Assembly (NCBI GenBank): GCA_021464415.1
Contig: CM038463.1
Span: forward strand, 7,052,754-7,116,753
Reading direction: 5' to 3'
DNA length: 64,000 nucleotides
Source of the DNA: Lonicera japonica
Taxonomy: Eukaryota; Streptophyta; Magnoliopsida; Dipsacales; Caprifoliaceae
In this document: piece after piece, positions 37,468 to 49,231 of the stretch
How positions within the stretch are numbered: position 1 is the first letter of the stretch
Layout of the letters: every line of letters begins with the position of its first letter
Notes under the pieces: model-generated
Told to the model about the DNA's origin: nothing
The model's database searches: none
What the model saw: only the letters and a program-made list of their open reading frames with translations
Position numbers and translations under genes: made by a program

Positions 37468-38407
37468 TGTTCTTGGTTGATATTTGTGATAAGAATTCGA
37501 TTACATGTTTAAATTTGAAATCTTTATTTAAGATGTTTAGTTTGAATTTGAGCTTTTATTATTTATATTATTTTATTTTTTAACAGTTGTTATCTTAAAT
37601 AAGGGATAGTTTTAAAAATGACTATCTTTTATTTATAATAAATTAAAATTTATTTTTTCATCGATTAAAAAGTTATCCTTGAAACTAATTCTAAAAAAAT
37701 ATCATTTGTTAGAATGAGAGTAATTGATTTGTAATTTTAAAAAAAAATCCATATTTTTATTTATTTAATTAAAGTAGATGTACCTCTTAATCTAATTTAT
37801 TTTTTAATATTAAATCACTAATAAAATAATATTTATAAAATTAAATCAATAATATTTTTTTGTTAGTTTATCTACACTTATGGATTAATTTAGCAGGCAA
37901 TACTAATTAACTTAACAATGTAGATTAACCTCAAGATATCAATATAAATAAAATCACCCATTTTATATGGGTAAGGAATAGGAATATCCTGTATTGAAAT
38001 TACAAAACCATGTAATGAATATCTAATTTATGATTCCTTAAAATTAAATAAAAAAAATGCAATGTCATCAGGTAACAATAAGTTACCCACTTAACTTTGC
38101 ATTTAATACTTTGTATTTCTCCAATGTGTATAAATTATGTTAGCCAACTACACATTTGATCTCAACCATTGATTTTTCATCAAATGGTTAATATTACAAT
38201 AACCATCAATGAGGAAAAAAAGAAGTAACTATTGAAACCTCACCCATATATATATATGCTCATGTTAACTTGTGTCCATGTGCCCTTAAGGGCACAAGTT
38301 AAGTACCAATTTTTAGAAATAATTAACTCTCAACATGCATTAAATGTTGCACAAATTCTCATACAATATTTCATTATTTTCATTTATTGTAGTTTTAACA
38401 TGTGTCC
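37468..38407. other. gene-free stretch
   Basis: AT-rich; the end includes a small hairpin around GTGCCCTTAAGGGCAC (38280-38295). No gene seen. Confidence 0.45.
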
Positions 38408-38410
38408 TAA

Positions 38411-38956
38411 GAGCATCTCTAATGGGTATGTGTAAATCATGACACATAAGATTTGTGTAAAATTTACACGATGTGTATAATTTTTTATACTCTAATGATA
38501 TTGTGTAAAACATGCCACATCATCACTTGTGTGAAATGGAAGTCTATTTCACACTTTCATTTTATACAGCCACATCATCATTATCTCTCTCCAACTTTTT
38601 ACAAAATATTAAAAATAATATAAGTAAAAATCAAAATATGATTTTATTATAATATTTGTATATTTGAATTATACTCATCAAAAGCTTTAAAATAATACCC
38701 ATTTTGACTATTAAATTATAAATAAAAAATATTCATACAAAATATTGAATATTATATGTTAATATATATTCCATGTGTTACAATGTCATTTGTTCATTCA
38801 AATTTTACACAACAATCTTAAAGTATACTATTGGAGAACAAATGAGAATGTTTAAAATATTTGTGTAAAATTAATTTTTATCCACCAAATGTCTATTTTT
38901 TATTGGTTCACATGTTTTTACACATTCAATTTATACATTTACTATTGGAGATGCTC
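38411..38956. mobile_element. Harbinger-like MITE with GAGCATCTCTAATGG ends
   Basis: Ends GAGCATCTCTAATGG and inverted CTATTGGAGATGCTC, with TAA duplicated at 38408-38410 and 38957-38959. Repeated GTGTAAA motifs inside pair across the element. It is related to 37071-37464. Confidence 0.75.
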
Positions 38957-39053
38957 TAAGAGCACATGTTATCAATTTCCATATATATATATATTAAGTG
39001 TGAAAAAAGTTAATTATTCTTTTAATTACTATCCACAATTAATTAGACATTAA

Positions 39054-39335
39054 GGCACTGTTTGATTGTAAAAATGAAAAAGGAAAATAAATTTAGTTAG
39101 TTTGTGTAAAAAAATAGAAAATAAGGTGAGAGATGTTACTCATTTTATGAGTATATATCATTCATTCTTCAATATTTTTGGTAGAAATTTTTTATTCACC
39201 ACCAAGCAAAGAAAATTTCTTCATGAAAAAACTTAAAAATCAAGAGGATATCACCTATCACTCAACTTGTTTTTTATCTTTTCATCAAAACTAACTCAAT
39301 TTATTTTTCTTTTCTACTTTGTAATCAAACGGAGC
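39054..39335. mobile_element. small TIR MITE
   Basis: Left end GGCACTGTTTGATTGTAAAA and inverted right end TTTGTAATCAAACGGAGC pair over about 20 bp. TAA/TTA lies at the edges. Confidence 0.6.
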
Positions 39336-40913
39336 TTAAATCATATTCTGTTTGCTCTTTTTCCTTGAAATTTAAAGTAATCACGTAATCTTTAAGGTAA
39401 AAGTACCATTAATTTCTATTATACTTCCATTAGAATCCTAACCTAAAACAGTATAAATTAAATAGTAATTATGTATTCTATTTATATCAGGATTCTTACA
39501 AAATTTTCTGTTTTAATATTTTTTTGTAAACCCAATGTAGTTCTGCAAACAAATTATTATAACTAGACCATAAAGTTCTAATTTATTTGACTAGAATGTA
39601 CATCATGGAATTTAGTTTGCATCGAGTATAAATAGTTGTGCTACTTAAAAAAGAAAATTAATAGTGGTATTCTAATTTGCAATATCAATCAACCTCATTC
39701 AAACTTTTATAATAAAAATATAAATTCTATTATAAATATTTATTGAGGGGTAATATTCATTAAATTTATAGTTACCTTTTCTTTCTTATTTATTTAACAA
39801 TTATAATTGTGAGAAGAGGCCTAGCCCAAGGAGCAGGAAGGCCTGCAAGCCTGTCGACTCAAGCCCCCAAAATTTTGAGTTTTTAATATATGTGATGTCC
39901 ATGTATATATATATATTATTGAGTTCATAAATTCTAAGAGCCCAAATCCTAACAAATGCACAAGAAAATGGCCCAATGATATTAAACCAACTATTTTGTA
40001 TATTTCAGTTGTCAATCAGTCAATGCCACACATTTAAACAAAGTAAACATTGAGAAAAAGTAATCGTCGACAACACATTACAAAAAAAATAAAAAATTAA
40101 GAATATAGGTTTCAATTTCATGACACCTTTCCTTTTCACTTTCATTTAATTCAATTGCTCGGCCTTTGATTTTCTCATTACTCAAAAAAATTAACCAACT
40201 CAGTCACTCATTTCAATTCATTTATTGACCATCTCTCTTTTCATTCATTTTATAATCTGCACTTAATTTGATTAATTGAAGGTAATTACCTATTTATTTC
40301 TTTAATTTTTTACTTTCTACTATCTTACTTCCAAATTAAGTATTATGTCAACTTGTAGAGTTTCCAAGTCTTCTCTTGATAAGAATGTGTATAGATTGTT
40401 TATGACGTGTCAGTTAGATATTTTTATGGTACTATAAATCTCTAAAACGATCCTTAAATAATTATACACATTCAAATAGAATTACGGTAAGGACAATGTT
40501 CAACTTAAACTTTATGTGTATATATATAAATATATATTTTATACAAAGAGATAATTTTTACGACACAAATTTCTCTGTATAATATAACTATCTTTTTTAA
40601 CACAATGAATTCACCGAATCAATAACCACCATAAAGAGTGGACATATAACCACCACAAAAAATAAATCAACGAGATTCGACAACTACATAATTCATGTGG
40701 ATTGAATTCATGACTTCCTAGTTATAAGGATAGGGAGGATGTCAAAAAACAAGCGCTATGCTCATTTTTCACTTAATTATGTAAGGCACATAATTTACTT
40801 CATAGCATGATTGTAACGAGGGAGTTCTAGATCTCCAAATAATGATCACGAATGATCAAGAATGTATATGCAACTTTTTTTTTTTTGTTAAATTGATTGT
40901 CTCGTGTATGTAT
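39336..40913. other. gene-free stretch
   Basis: AT-rich sequence with no recognisable gene. A short GC-richer patch (39815-39875) carries a chance minus-strand ORF of 64 codons. Confidence 0.5.
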
Positions 40914-41438
40914 TAGGGGTGTGCATGGTTCGGTTAACTGCCAACCGAACCGACTTTTTGATTTTACGCCTAAGTTCAACTGAACTGAATCTTCAGAACG
41001 GTTAAAAGCTACTGCGGTCGGTTGGGGTGGTTTATTTTTGTCAGTTTGGACCTTGGGCCTAAATTATTGTTTTGGGCCATGAGTTTATATTATTTGGAAA
41101 TTTTTTTATATGTTTTTCTATCTCTTGAGCTTCCTTTTCTTGTTAATTATTTGGGCATTTTCTCTTCTTAAATATTTATTATTGTTGGGATTTTTTTTAA
41201 TTATTTAACCTATATTATTTTAAAGAAAATAACTCATTAGTTAAATACACTGAACCAATAGAATTGTAATTAGTGTACTAGTCGGTTTGGTTTTTGTCAG
41301 TTTATACACCTAAAAACCGATAACCCAACCGACTTACTTCGGTTGTCCGATTTCTTAACTGAACCAAATCGCGAAGTATGAAAAACTGCTTAGTTCGGCT
41401 CGATTTTTCATTTTTTTTCAATTTTCTGCACACCTCTA
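40914..41438. mobile_element. hAT-type MITE with TAGGGGTGTGCA ends
   Basis: It begins TAGGGGTGTGCA and ends with the inverted TGCACACCTCTA. Flanks GTATGTAT and TTGTGTAT resemble an 8-bp duplication. The interior has GGTTCGGTT/AACCGAACC motifs on both sides. Its end type matches 2463-3065. Confidence 0.65.
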
Positions 41439-41573
41439 TTGTGTATATAGAATAAGTCGTAATGTGTGTCAAATCATTCAAAAAATATTTTAAATTGAAA
41501 CTATACAATTTTTTATCTATACATTTTTTAAATTCAAAAATCATTGTCCCTTATTTATAGATATAATCATATT

Positions 41574-41963
41574 GAGTCAGGCTCCTAAAAAGGCATTATT
41601 CTTTTAACTAAAGAATGGGCTTCTTCTTTAGAGAGGGTAAATGATTGATTTTTTTGATGAAATTTGGTGGGGATGATCTCCATGATAAGTAGATCAACTC
41701 CACCAAATTTCATCAAAAAATTCAACCGGACAGTAGGTAAACTGAAAATTTATATATATGCGAGTATTTTGACTGTTGAAATTTAAAAATTTTAAATCAC
41801 CCATTTGCTGGTTGAATTTTTTGATGAAATTTGGTGGATTTAATCTACTCATCACGGACATCATCCACACTAAAATTCATCAAAAAATTTAATCATTTAC
41901 CCTCTCAAAGGAGAAAGTCCATTCTTTAGCTAAAAGAAAGATGCCCTTTTTGGAGCTTGACTC
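41574..41963. mobile_element. 390-bp long-hairpin MITE
   Basis: Arms of about 165 bp (41574-41740 and 41800-41963) are inverted copies with few mismatches, starting GAGTCAGGCTCC and ending GGAGCTTGACTC. ATATT flanks both sides (41569-41573, 41964-41968). Each arm also contains its own smaller inverted repeat of TTTGATGAAATTTGGTGG, so alternative hairpins can form. Confidence 0.75.
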
Positions 41964-41968
41964 ATATT

Positions 41969-43763
41969 ATTGAATATAACCTTTTTGTTGCTGTGTGATA
42001 TTGTAAAATAATTATAATATAAAAACAGAAAAGGAAATGAATCTTTTGTTTTGAAATATCTAAAAAATAAAATAGAACTATTAGTTAGAAATGTACTATT
42101 TGTTTTCAATCATAACCCACATTTACATCTTTCTCAGCTTAAGGAATTTAAAGTTTAATTTTGACAGTTGTTTCGAGGTAAAATTTAAACTTGATACAAA
42201 GTTCTCCACTTTTCTTGTATGCATCTCTACTTCACATCAGTCATATGCTTTGTGAATATTGTTTATTTTAAATAAATTACTAATATTTTCTTAAATTGAC
42301 AGTTCTACTTTCTTTTTTGAAATGTCTAAAATTTGAAGTTTTGATCGGAAACAAACATCAATGTACTAAATCACACAATCGAACCAATTATACCCTTGAT
42401 CATTGATTAGATCGATTGAAATTAGGTGATTCATAAAAAACACAAAAATCAAAGCGGGATTATAAACTTGAAACAAAGGAAATATTATTTATCTATATAT
42501 TGTGGATATACAAATAGTATAATTAGTTTAATATTTAACACAAGAATCAAGTGCAACGCAATTCTACATGTTTGGAAGATGATTCTTAGTATTTTTTTAC
42601 ATTGATAATATATAATTACTTTTGGTTCAATGGTAATTAAATATATATATTTTTTCAATTTTAAGGTCATGAGTTCAAATTCTTCTATTAAAATTATTTT
42701 ATAGTAATTTTAAGTGCAAGAGAGGTAACTTAGTAATTTTTTAAACATACTAAATCCTCTCAATGTCTTTAATATGTAGTATAGTATAAAAGTATAAATA
42801 TATGTCGAAAGTCCACAAATAATGCTAATGTTTTATTAGGACCACACCTTAATTAATTTACTTGATTAAGAATATAAATAGGAACCTAGCATTTGAGGTT
42901 ACACTGAAGAACAAAAAGAAAATTCAAAATATTATGCAAGGATAATTGCATTTTACAATGTGATGTTTGATTGAGAGGAATGGGCCAACGTAAAATCTTT
43001 GCAAATCTCTTGATTTTAATTAGTCCTTATACTATTTCGTATGTGTCACTAATAAATCATTTCCATATCTAAACATCACTACATAAATCTCTTTATATTT
43101 ATATGCATGTCAGTTTCAATATGGCCTACGGGCACATAATGAAGATTAAATTACTTCATATTTAATTTTCGAATGTAGATAATTTTTGCCTCCAGCTGAA
43201 TACGACTTGATAAATTATCAGTAGGGTGATATTTTCCGAATTTTTATACAACTAGTTTTGTTATCAAGTAACACGACATGACTTGATAATACTTGCTAAA
43301 GAGATAATTTGAAAAAAAAAATCTCTTAATTTTTTTTTCACTAGAATAAATGAGCGAATAAATAAAATTACTAAAAAGTTGGGGTAAACATCAAAAAATC
43401 CCAAAATAGACACAAATAATTTCTTGATTTAATAAATATTAGTTTTATTAACAAAATTAACGGGTCTAACGGATGACCCAAATTAGTTAAGGGTAAACTC
43501 ATAACTGGTTTGTTATTATCTCATGCTAAATGGGTGAGTTTGATAATCACCCGAATTCGTTAAGAGTGTATCATTTAACTAATAACTTTGAGTCAATTTG
43601 TGTCATGTTATCGTGTAATGTGTGATTTTGACATGTCTAACTTCTTCCGTTGAAAACTTACATTTTACTATTAAATTTTCTTTCCCCAGAAAATGAAAGA
43701 ACATTATTTTATCCTTAAAAAGGACCACAAAATTATGGACGGAAACAGTAATGAATAATCTAG
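41969..43763. other. spacer upstream of dioxygenase copy A
   Basis: AT-rich with no coding sequence. A tRNA-like SINE relic lies at 42621-42695; the rest shows no clear element. The last few hundred bases are the presumed promoter of copy A. Confidence 0.45.
42621..42695 (+). repeat. possible tRNA-derived SINE relic
   Basis: TGGTTCAATGGTAA resembles a pol III A box and GAGTTCAAATTCTT a degenerate B box, about 50 bp apart. The sequence is far too diverged to be a tRNA gene. Confidence 0.3.
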
Positions 43764-43772
43764 TATTTATAA
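43764..43772 (+). promoter_or_regulatory. TATA-like box of dioxygenase copy A
   Basis: ATTTATAAAAC lies about 105 bp before the inferred start codon. Copies C and D have a comparable TTATAAAA box closer to their starts. Confidence 0.4.
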
Positions 43773-44602
43773 AACTGATGTTTTCCAATTCCTTACCATT
43801 GAATCCATCTCTTCTGAGGAAATAATTGACACTAAAACTCAGTTTTTTAACTTACAAGATTGAAATGGGGGGAATGGATTTGCTTGTTACAAGCTGGTGT
43901 AACGGTGTTCAATCCTTACCCGAAAATTATATAATGCCACCAGAACGAAGACCCGGCAATTTTTCGATTTGCACCAACATTCCAGTGGTCGATCTTGCAC
44001 AAGAATCGAGTCATGGTCGCACTGACTTACTCGAGCAAATTATGAAAGCTAGCCAGGAATATGGAGTGTTTCAGGTTTATTAGTACAACTTTATTTTTGT
44101 ATCTTAAAGGATCGGTCTCTAAAACGGACTAACCTGCGTGAGCAGGTGAGGTGTTTAGCAACAAATTTTATTGCTAAATGCTACTTTTAGAGACGAAATT
44201 TTGTTGTTCTGCTTTAATTCAATTATGATATATTTATATATACAATTGAAAGGAGGACAGACATCAATTTATTTATTTTTGGTTGTTATAAAAAGCTTAA
44301 CAATATAATTGTTGTATGAAATTACTTTAAATTAATTAAAGGTGATCAACCATGGAATATCAGAAGAGATGATGAGCGAGGCGATTAGTTTGAACAAGGA
44401 GTTCTTCCTGATGCCAGCAGAGGAGAAGGCGGGCTTTTACTGCGAGGATTTCTATCACAACATTAGGCTCTACACAAGTGGTTACAATTATTATGCAGAG
44501 GAAGTTCATTACTGGAAGGACACTTTGAAGCTCCCTTGTAATCCGCTAGAGTAGACTCTTGGTCAGAGGCCACACGCGGTAAATTTGCACTCTTATAAAT
44601 AA

Positions 44603-45360
44603 AAGTTTGTACAATAATTGCCTTCAAATTTGTGCTCAGAGGCCACACAGATATCAAATTATATTTGGATATTTTTCCCACATTTTAATTTTGCATAATT
44701 GCTATTAAGTGGTGTTAAATATTTTACAAATGGATAGTTAACACTGTTTCAATCATTAATGGCTTAAAGTAAAAAATATAAAATGTTATTACCTTATAAA
44801 TAAAAGTAACTTTTTTATTTATAAATTATCTTATATATTTCAATTTTAAAACTAATTTGTACAATAATTGCCTTCAAATTTGTGCTTTCGGAGAAGAAAA
44901 CCACTCCGCTAATTCCTTTGCAATGCCCAAAACTATAAGAATAGTAAATGTCGCTGTTAACTAATATAAATTATATTTGAGATATTTCTCCCACATTTTG
45001 AGGGCATTTTGCACTTGCACCCCCCACTGTTAGCAACTTCTATTAAGTGGTGTTAAATATTTTACAAATGGATAGTTATGTCCTCATGCGAGTACAACAT
45101 AATGTAAAAGTGAAAATTTTGACTTAGTCAAACAAACACATTCAATCATTAATGCAAAGCTAAGATTAAAGCTAACATTAAAAAATAGGCTCTAAGTGAA
45201 TGTTGAGAACAAGCAGACAAAAAGCAATTACAACTTTTTATTTATAATTTGCAACAAAAACAACTTGAATGGATAAATATTGTAAAGGTAGTTATCAAGA
45301 TAAAGTAACTTTTTTATTTATAAATTATCTTATATATTTCAATTTTAAAACTAATATAAC
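44603..45360. repeat. diverged tandem duplication in intron 2 of copy A
   Basis: Blocks recur in order: ATTGCCTTCAAATTTGTGCT at about 44618 and 44867; TTTTACAAATGGATAGTTA at about 44721 and 45058; AACTTTTTTATTTATAAATT at about 44809 and 45308. The CAGAGGCCACAC motif at the end of exon 2 (44564-44575) also recurs at 44638-44649, so the repeat may include the damaged exon edge. Confidence 0.55.
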
Positions 45361-46239
45361 TGTAATTTAATAATCTATTACATGTACACGCATGTAGACA
45401 CTTCTTATTTGTAATATTTATTGACTTTTACATCTAACCTAAATTAATGACCTACTTAATTATACGTCATTATCTACATAATCTCTCTTTCACTCTCATT
45501 TTCTTCTCTTAGTAGATTAGGAAAATTATCGTTGTCACTCGTTAGTACTCAACTAATTAATACTTTGGTTGTTTTAACTTGAAGTAAATTTATTTCATCT
45601 CACACATTATTACCCTTTCTCTTGCTTAATACCCTTCAACATCTTAAGGATATTTCTTCTACTTATATTTCTTGATGACAAATTATTTCAATCAATTTTA
45701 AAATTTAAAATTAAAATTAAAGCACAAAATTGATTAAGCTAGATTTTTTTATAGTGATTTTGAGATTTGATTTGATAAATTAAATCATGTATTTAATTAA
45801 CTTAGGAGTAATAGTTTAAAATATTTTTTTATAGCCTAAAAACTGGTCAAATTTTAAAATTATTTAAATCACGTTATTTCATAATCCTACTATTTTCATA
45901 TCTTCCTTTTTGGTCAATATTTCTCTATCTAATCAAATGACATAAATAAGTATACGTAAGAATTTGACTTAAAATCAGCTACATAAGACATTAAAAATTT
46001 GAGTAATTAATTACTTTTAAATAGTACTAGATTAAATTATAAAAAAACAAAAGTTGTACTAACGTTTCTATTTTTTTTTCTTTGAGTTGTTAATGCTTGA
46101 AACTCACACTTTTGACTCACACGGGGGCATAATTGTCCATTTGTGAAATATGTAACACCATTTAACCGATGTTGTTAACGGTGGGGTGCAAATGCAAATG
46201 ATTTAAAATGAAGTGCAAAATACCCCCCAAAATGTGGGG
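44990..46239. mobile_element. 1.25-kb TIR element in intron 2 of copy A
   Basis: The left end (CCCACATTTTGAGGGCATTT...CACTTGCACCCC...TTACAAATGGATAGTTATG) is matched by the inverted right end (CCCACATTTTGGGGGGTATT...TTGCACCCCACCG...CACAAATGGACAATTATG). Similarity extends over 110 bp or more, with a short internal indel. No transposase ORF and no clear target duplication. It lengthens an intron that is about 0.2-0.35 kb in copies C and D. Confidence 0.6.
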
Positions 46240-47181
46240 TGCAATTGCAAAACATATCATTATATTCACCTCTTAATTGTGAAATCCTTTAGATTACACT
46301 TGTATAATCCTCATTCCACATATAACTCTTACTTTATTTATCTCTTACCTTATTAGATAGTTGTTAACTTATTTATGTCTTGTATGTTGTCTATAAAAGC
46401 TCGCTTCAATTCATTGTAATAGTTTAATTACAATCAATTCAACAATATTTCTCTTTTTTCTATAATCTTAACCGTCTAAAGCTACAAAAAGTGTCACTAA
46501 AAGTGTGAAAGTATCGCTAAAAAGTGTTTATTTTCAGAGACGTGGTTGGGCCATATACGGTTGAAGTGAGGAAGTTGACAATGAGGATTTTGGAACTGAT
46601 TTGTGAAGGATTGGGACTTGAGGTTGGGTACTTCAAAGAAGAGCGCAGCAGTGGGCATGGACTCGTGATAAATTATTATCCGCCATGCCCAGAGCCAAGT
46701 TTGGCCTTGGGGATAGGGGCCCACTGCGACGCGTACCTCATAACATTAATTCAGCAGAACAGTTATGGGCTTCAGATCACAAAGAAGGATGGAGAATGGG
46801 TTGGTGTTGATCCTCTTCCTAACGCATTTGTTGTAATGATAGCTAACCAACTTCAGGTTTTTTCTTCATCCCTCTTCTCCTAAAATATTTACTCAAATAC
46901 ACATCGACAATAAAAGTATTTGTGCCTATCGTAAAATGTAGAACATCTATGTCTTAGAGCATGTAAAATAGTCTAATTCGTGTATGGTAAGTAGTATAAT
47001 TAAGGAGACAAACAAAGCAAAGATGTTTGGATAATGGTTGAGCATCAACTCATGCACACATTTCGAAACAGATAAGCAATGTCCATATAATGGGTTCCAA
47101 ACAAATAAAAGATATTCATATGATAAGGAACTTGGCCAAACTTAAGTTTGTCATTCGCCAAATATTCAACATAGTATTATA

Positions 47182-47571
47182 AAGTGGCGTAGCCAGAAAA
47201 TTTGGTAAGTGGGGTCATTCAATAATACATTACTAATCTCACACAAAGTATAATGACTATATTATCAATAGAAAAAAATAAGGAATGACCAATACTAGTT
47301 AGCCTAGAAAAGGAAAACCCAATAACAAGTGTAAAGATATCTTTATCTCCTAAAATGCATTTGGAACATAATTTTTGGACATTTTGAATTGAATAACGAA
47401 AAATTTATATTTTGACCCCACGTACTATTAACTATATTTTTTTTTAATATTTAAGTGGTGTCAATTATACACATTAAACCAAATATATTTAAAACATACC
47501 TTATTAATAATTACATTTTGAATATTAAGTGGGGTTCAAAGACCCCACAATCATCAAGCTAGCCACGCCCT
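47182..47571. mobile_element. 390-bp TIR element with 10-bp TSD
   Basis: TAGTATTATA is duplicated exactly at 47172-47181 and 47572-47581. Ends AGTGGCGTAGCCAG and inverted CTAGCCACGCCCT are imperfect TIRs, and AAGTGGGGT blocks follow inside each end. The long duplication suggests a Mutator-type element. It lies in intron 3 of copy A. Confidence 0.75.
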
Positions 47572-48123
47572 TAGTATTATAGGACAAACTTATTTATACC
47601 GATGTGGATTGGATGTTGTAAGCTGCACTATCTGTTTTTTCCCAGTTGGATCACTGGATGAGAAAACCGAATTTTATACGAACCACAAATTAGGAAAAAA
47701 AACGCAAAAACCAAAAAGACCTCATTTATTATACAGGGATAGTTTTCGAATTATTTTGTGGTGCTTAGATTCTTTTTTCTATGCAATATATATATATATA
47801 TATATAAAATCTATAATAAAGTACCTTCACAGCTTCTTAATTTATTGTGACCTTTGGTGCAGGTTATCAGTAATGGGAAGCTGAGAAGTGCTGAGCACCG
47901 TGGAGTGACAAATTTAGATTCGGATCGGGTATCTATAGTGAATTTCTTTGGTCCTTCAAAAGAGTGTCTCATAGAACCAGCAAAGGTACTTGTTAGCACT
48001 AACAATCCATCGCGTTTCAGGTCATTCAAGTATATAGAGTTTCTTGAACACTACATGGCCTGCCTAGCCAACAAGGACCTTCGCCTCGAAACAACTCTAA
48101 GGCCTTATGAGCTTCAAACTTAA

Positions 48124-48922
48124 AGTATATATGCTGTGTAACTAGTGATAACGTCAAAACTTGAGCAAAAATAAATAAATATGAAAATGTATTTAATAAT
48201 TGAGCAATTTGTTAAACAATCAAATGGCTGTGGGATTTACAAATGTCAAAGTTGTATTTGTGCATTAAGTTGTTATAAATTGTGCTTTTAAGGGTAGTAC
48301 ATTGCTTTGGTTGAAGTAATATATATTTGCTTTTGCAATAGCACTATGGGCTATGGTTGTGTTTTCTCTCTGTAATCTAAATTAATCTCCTTGTGAGTGA
48401 TACGTCTCTATGAACTATATATACAAATAGTTTGTCTATATGATTAGTTATCTTTGCAGTATACTGTAAGTGTGAGCTAGGTCATTATATATATATATAT
48501 ATATATATATAAGTACAATATATTGGACATATTCTTGAATATATAGTTCAAGATTTAAAAGAAATTGGTGATTTAATTTAATAGAAAAGTATTCTCAAAG
48601 AAACCATTGACTGACACTTTCAATGGAGTAGATCGATCAAAGTTGGAGGGCATTGTGGTCCGTTTGATAAGCCGTTATGACTGAGATTAATTAAGAAGAT
48701 GCATCACGTGTTAAATACGACCATAATAATGCGCGCGGAACTTGTTAAGAAAAATAATGAAGTTCATATCATACGACTCATATGAAATGTACGTAGAAAG
48801 CCAAGTCTATCTTTATATGAGGATTTTCATATCTTCTTGACATCATATAAATGATTATATGCGAGTTTGTATATATTATATCAGCCATAGGATATTAAAT
48901 ATAGTACGTACTAGGTAGTTCC
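48124..48922. other. 3' flank of copy A
   Basis: 3' UTR and spacer, with a TA microsatellite at about 48486-48512. No coding sequence seen. Confidence 0.45.
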
Positions 48923-49231
48923 TTAGGCCATCTCGAATGATATTTTCTATAAATTTATTTATATCATATGTGTCATTGTGCTTTTAATACATTTATATAT
49001 CTATTTAGCAAAATAATTGTGTAGATAAAAATGTTTCAAATAAAGTTTCTCCAATTGTGTCATTTTTATTTTATTTAGTATTTATTTAAGAATGAGAGAG
49101 AATTATTGGAATTTATATATTCAATGAGGATGTGCCATGTCACATTGAAAATTTATATCACAATTTCTACATGTATAAATGATGATATAAATTCTCCACG
49201 TGACTCAACTTCCACCTCACATAGAAATGGT

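Larger units (their letters stand above)
43874..48123 (+). pseudogene. 2OG-Fe(II) dioxygenase copy A, exon 2 damaged
   Basis: A hyoscyamine-6-dioxygenase-like member of the plant 2OGD family. Exons are 43874-44074, 44342-44578, 46538-46856 and 47863-48123, in the four-exon layout of copy C. Exons 1, 3 and 4 are intact. They keep the iron ligands (HCD in exon 3, SAEHR in exon 4), the RVS 2-oxoglutarate motif and a normal end (RPYELQT). Exon 2 reads well to residue NPLE, then meets TAG (44552-44554). It is 14 nt shorter than in C and D, so the frame is lost where the others have the TWPEKP segment. Translation would stop after about 137 aa. The start used is the second ATG (MDLLV), which aligns with MALLV and MASLV. 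Intron 2 (about 2 kb) and intron 3 (about 1 kb) carry transposons; intron 1 has a small hairpin (about 44110-44205). A novel splice rescue is possible but not evident. Confidence 0.8.
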
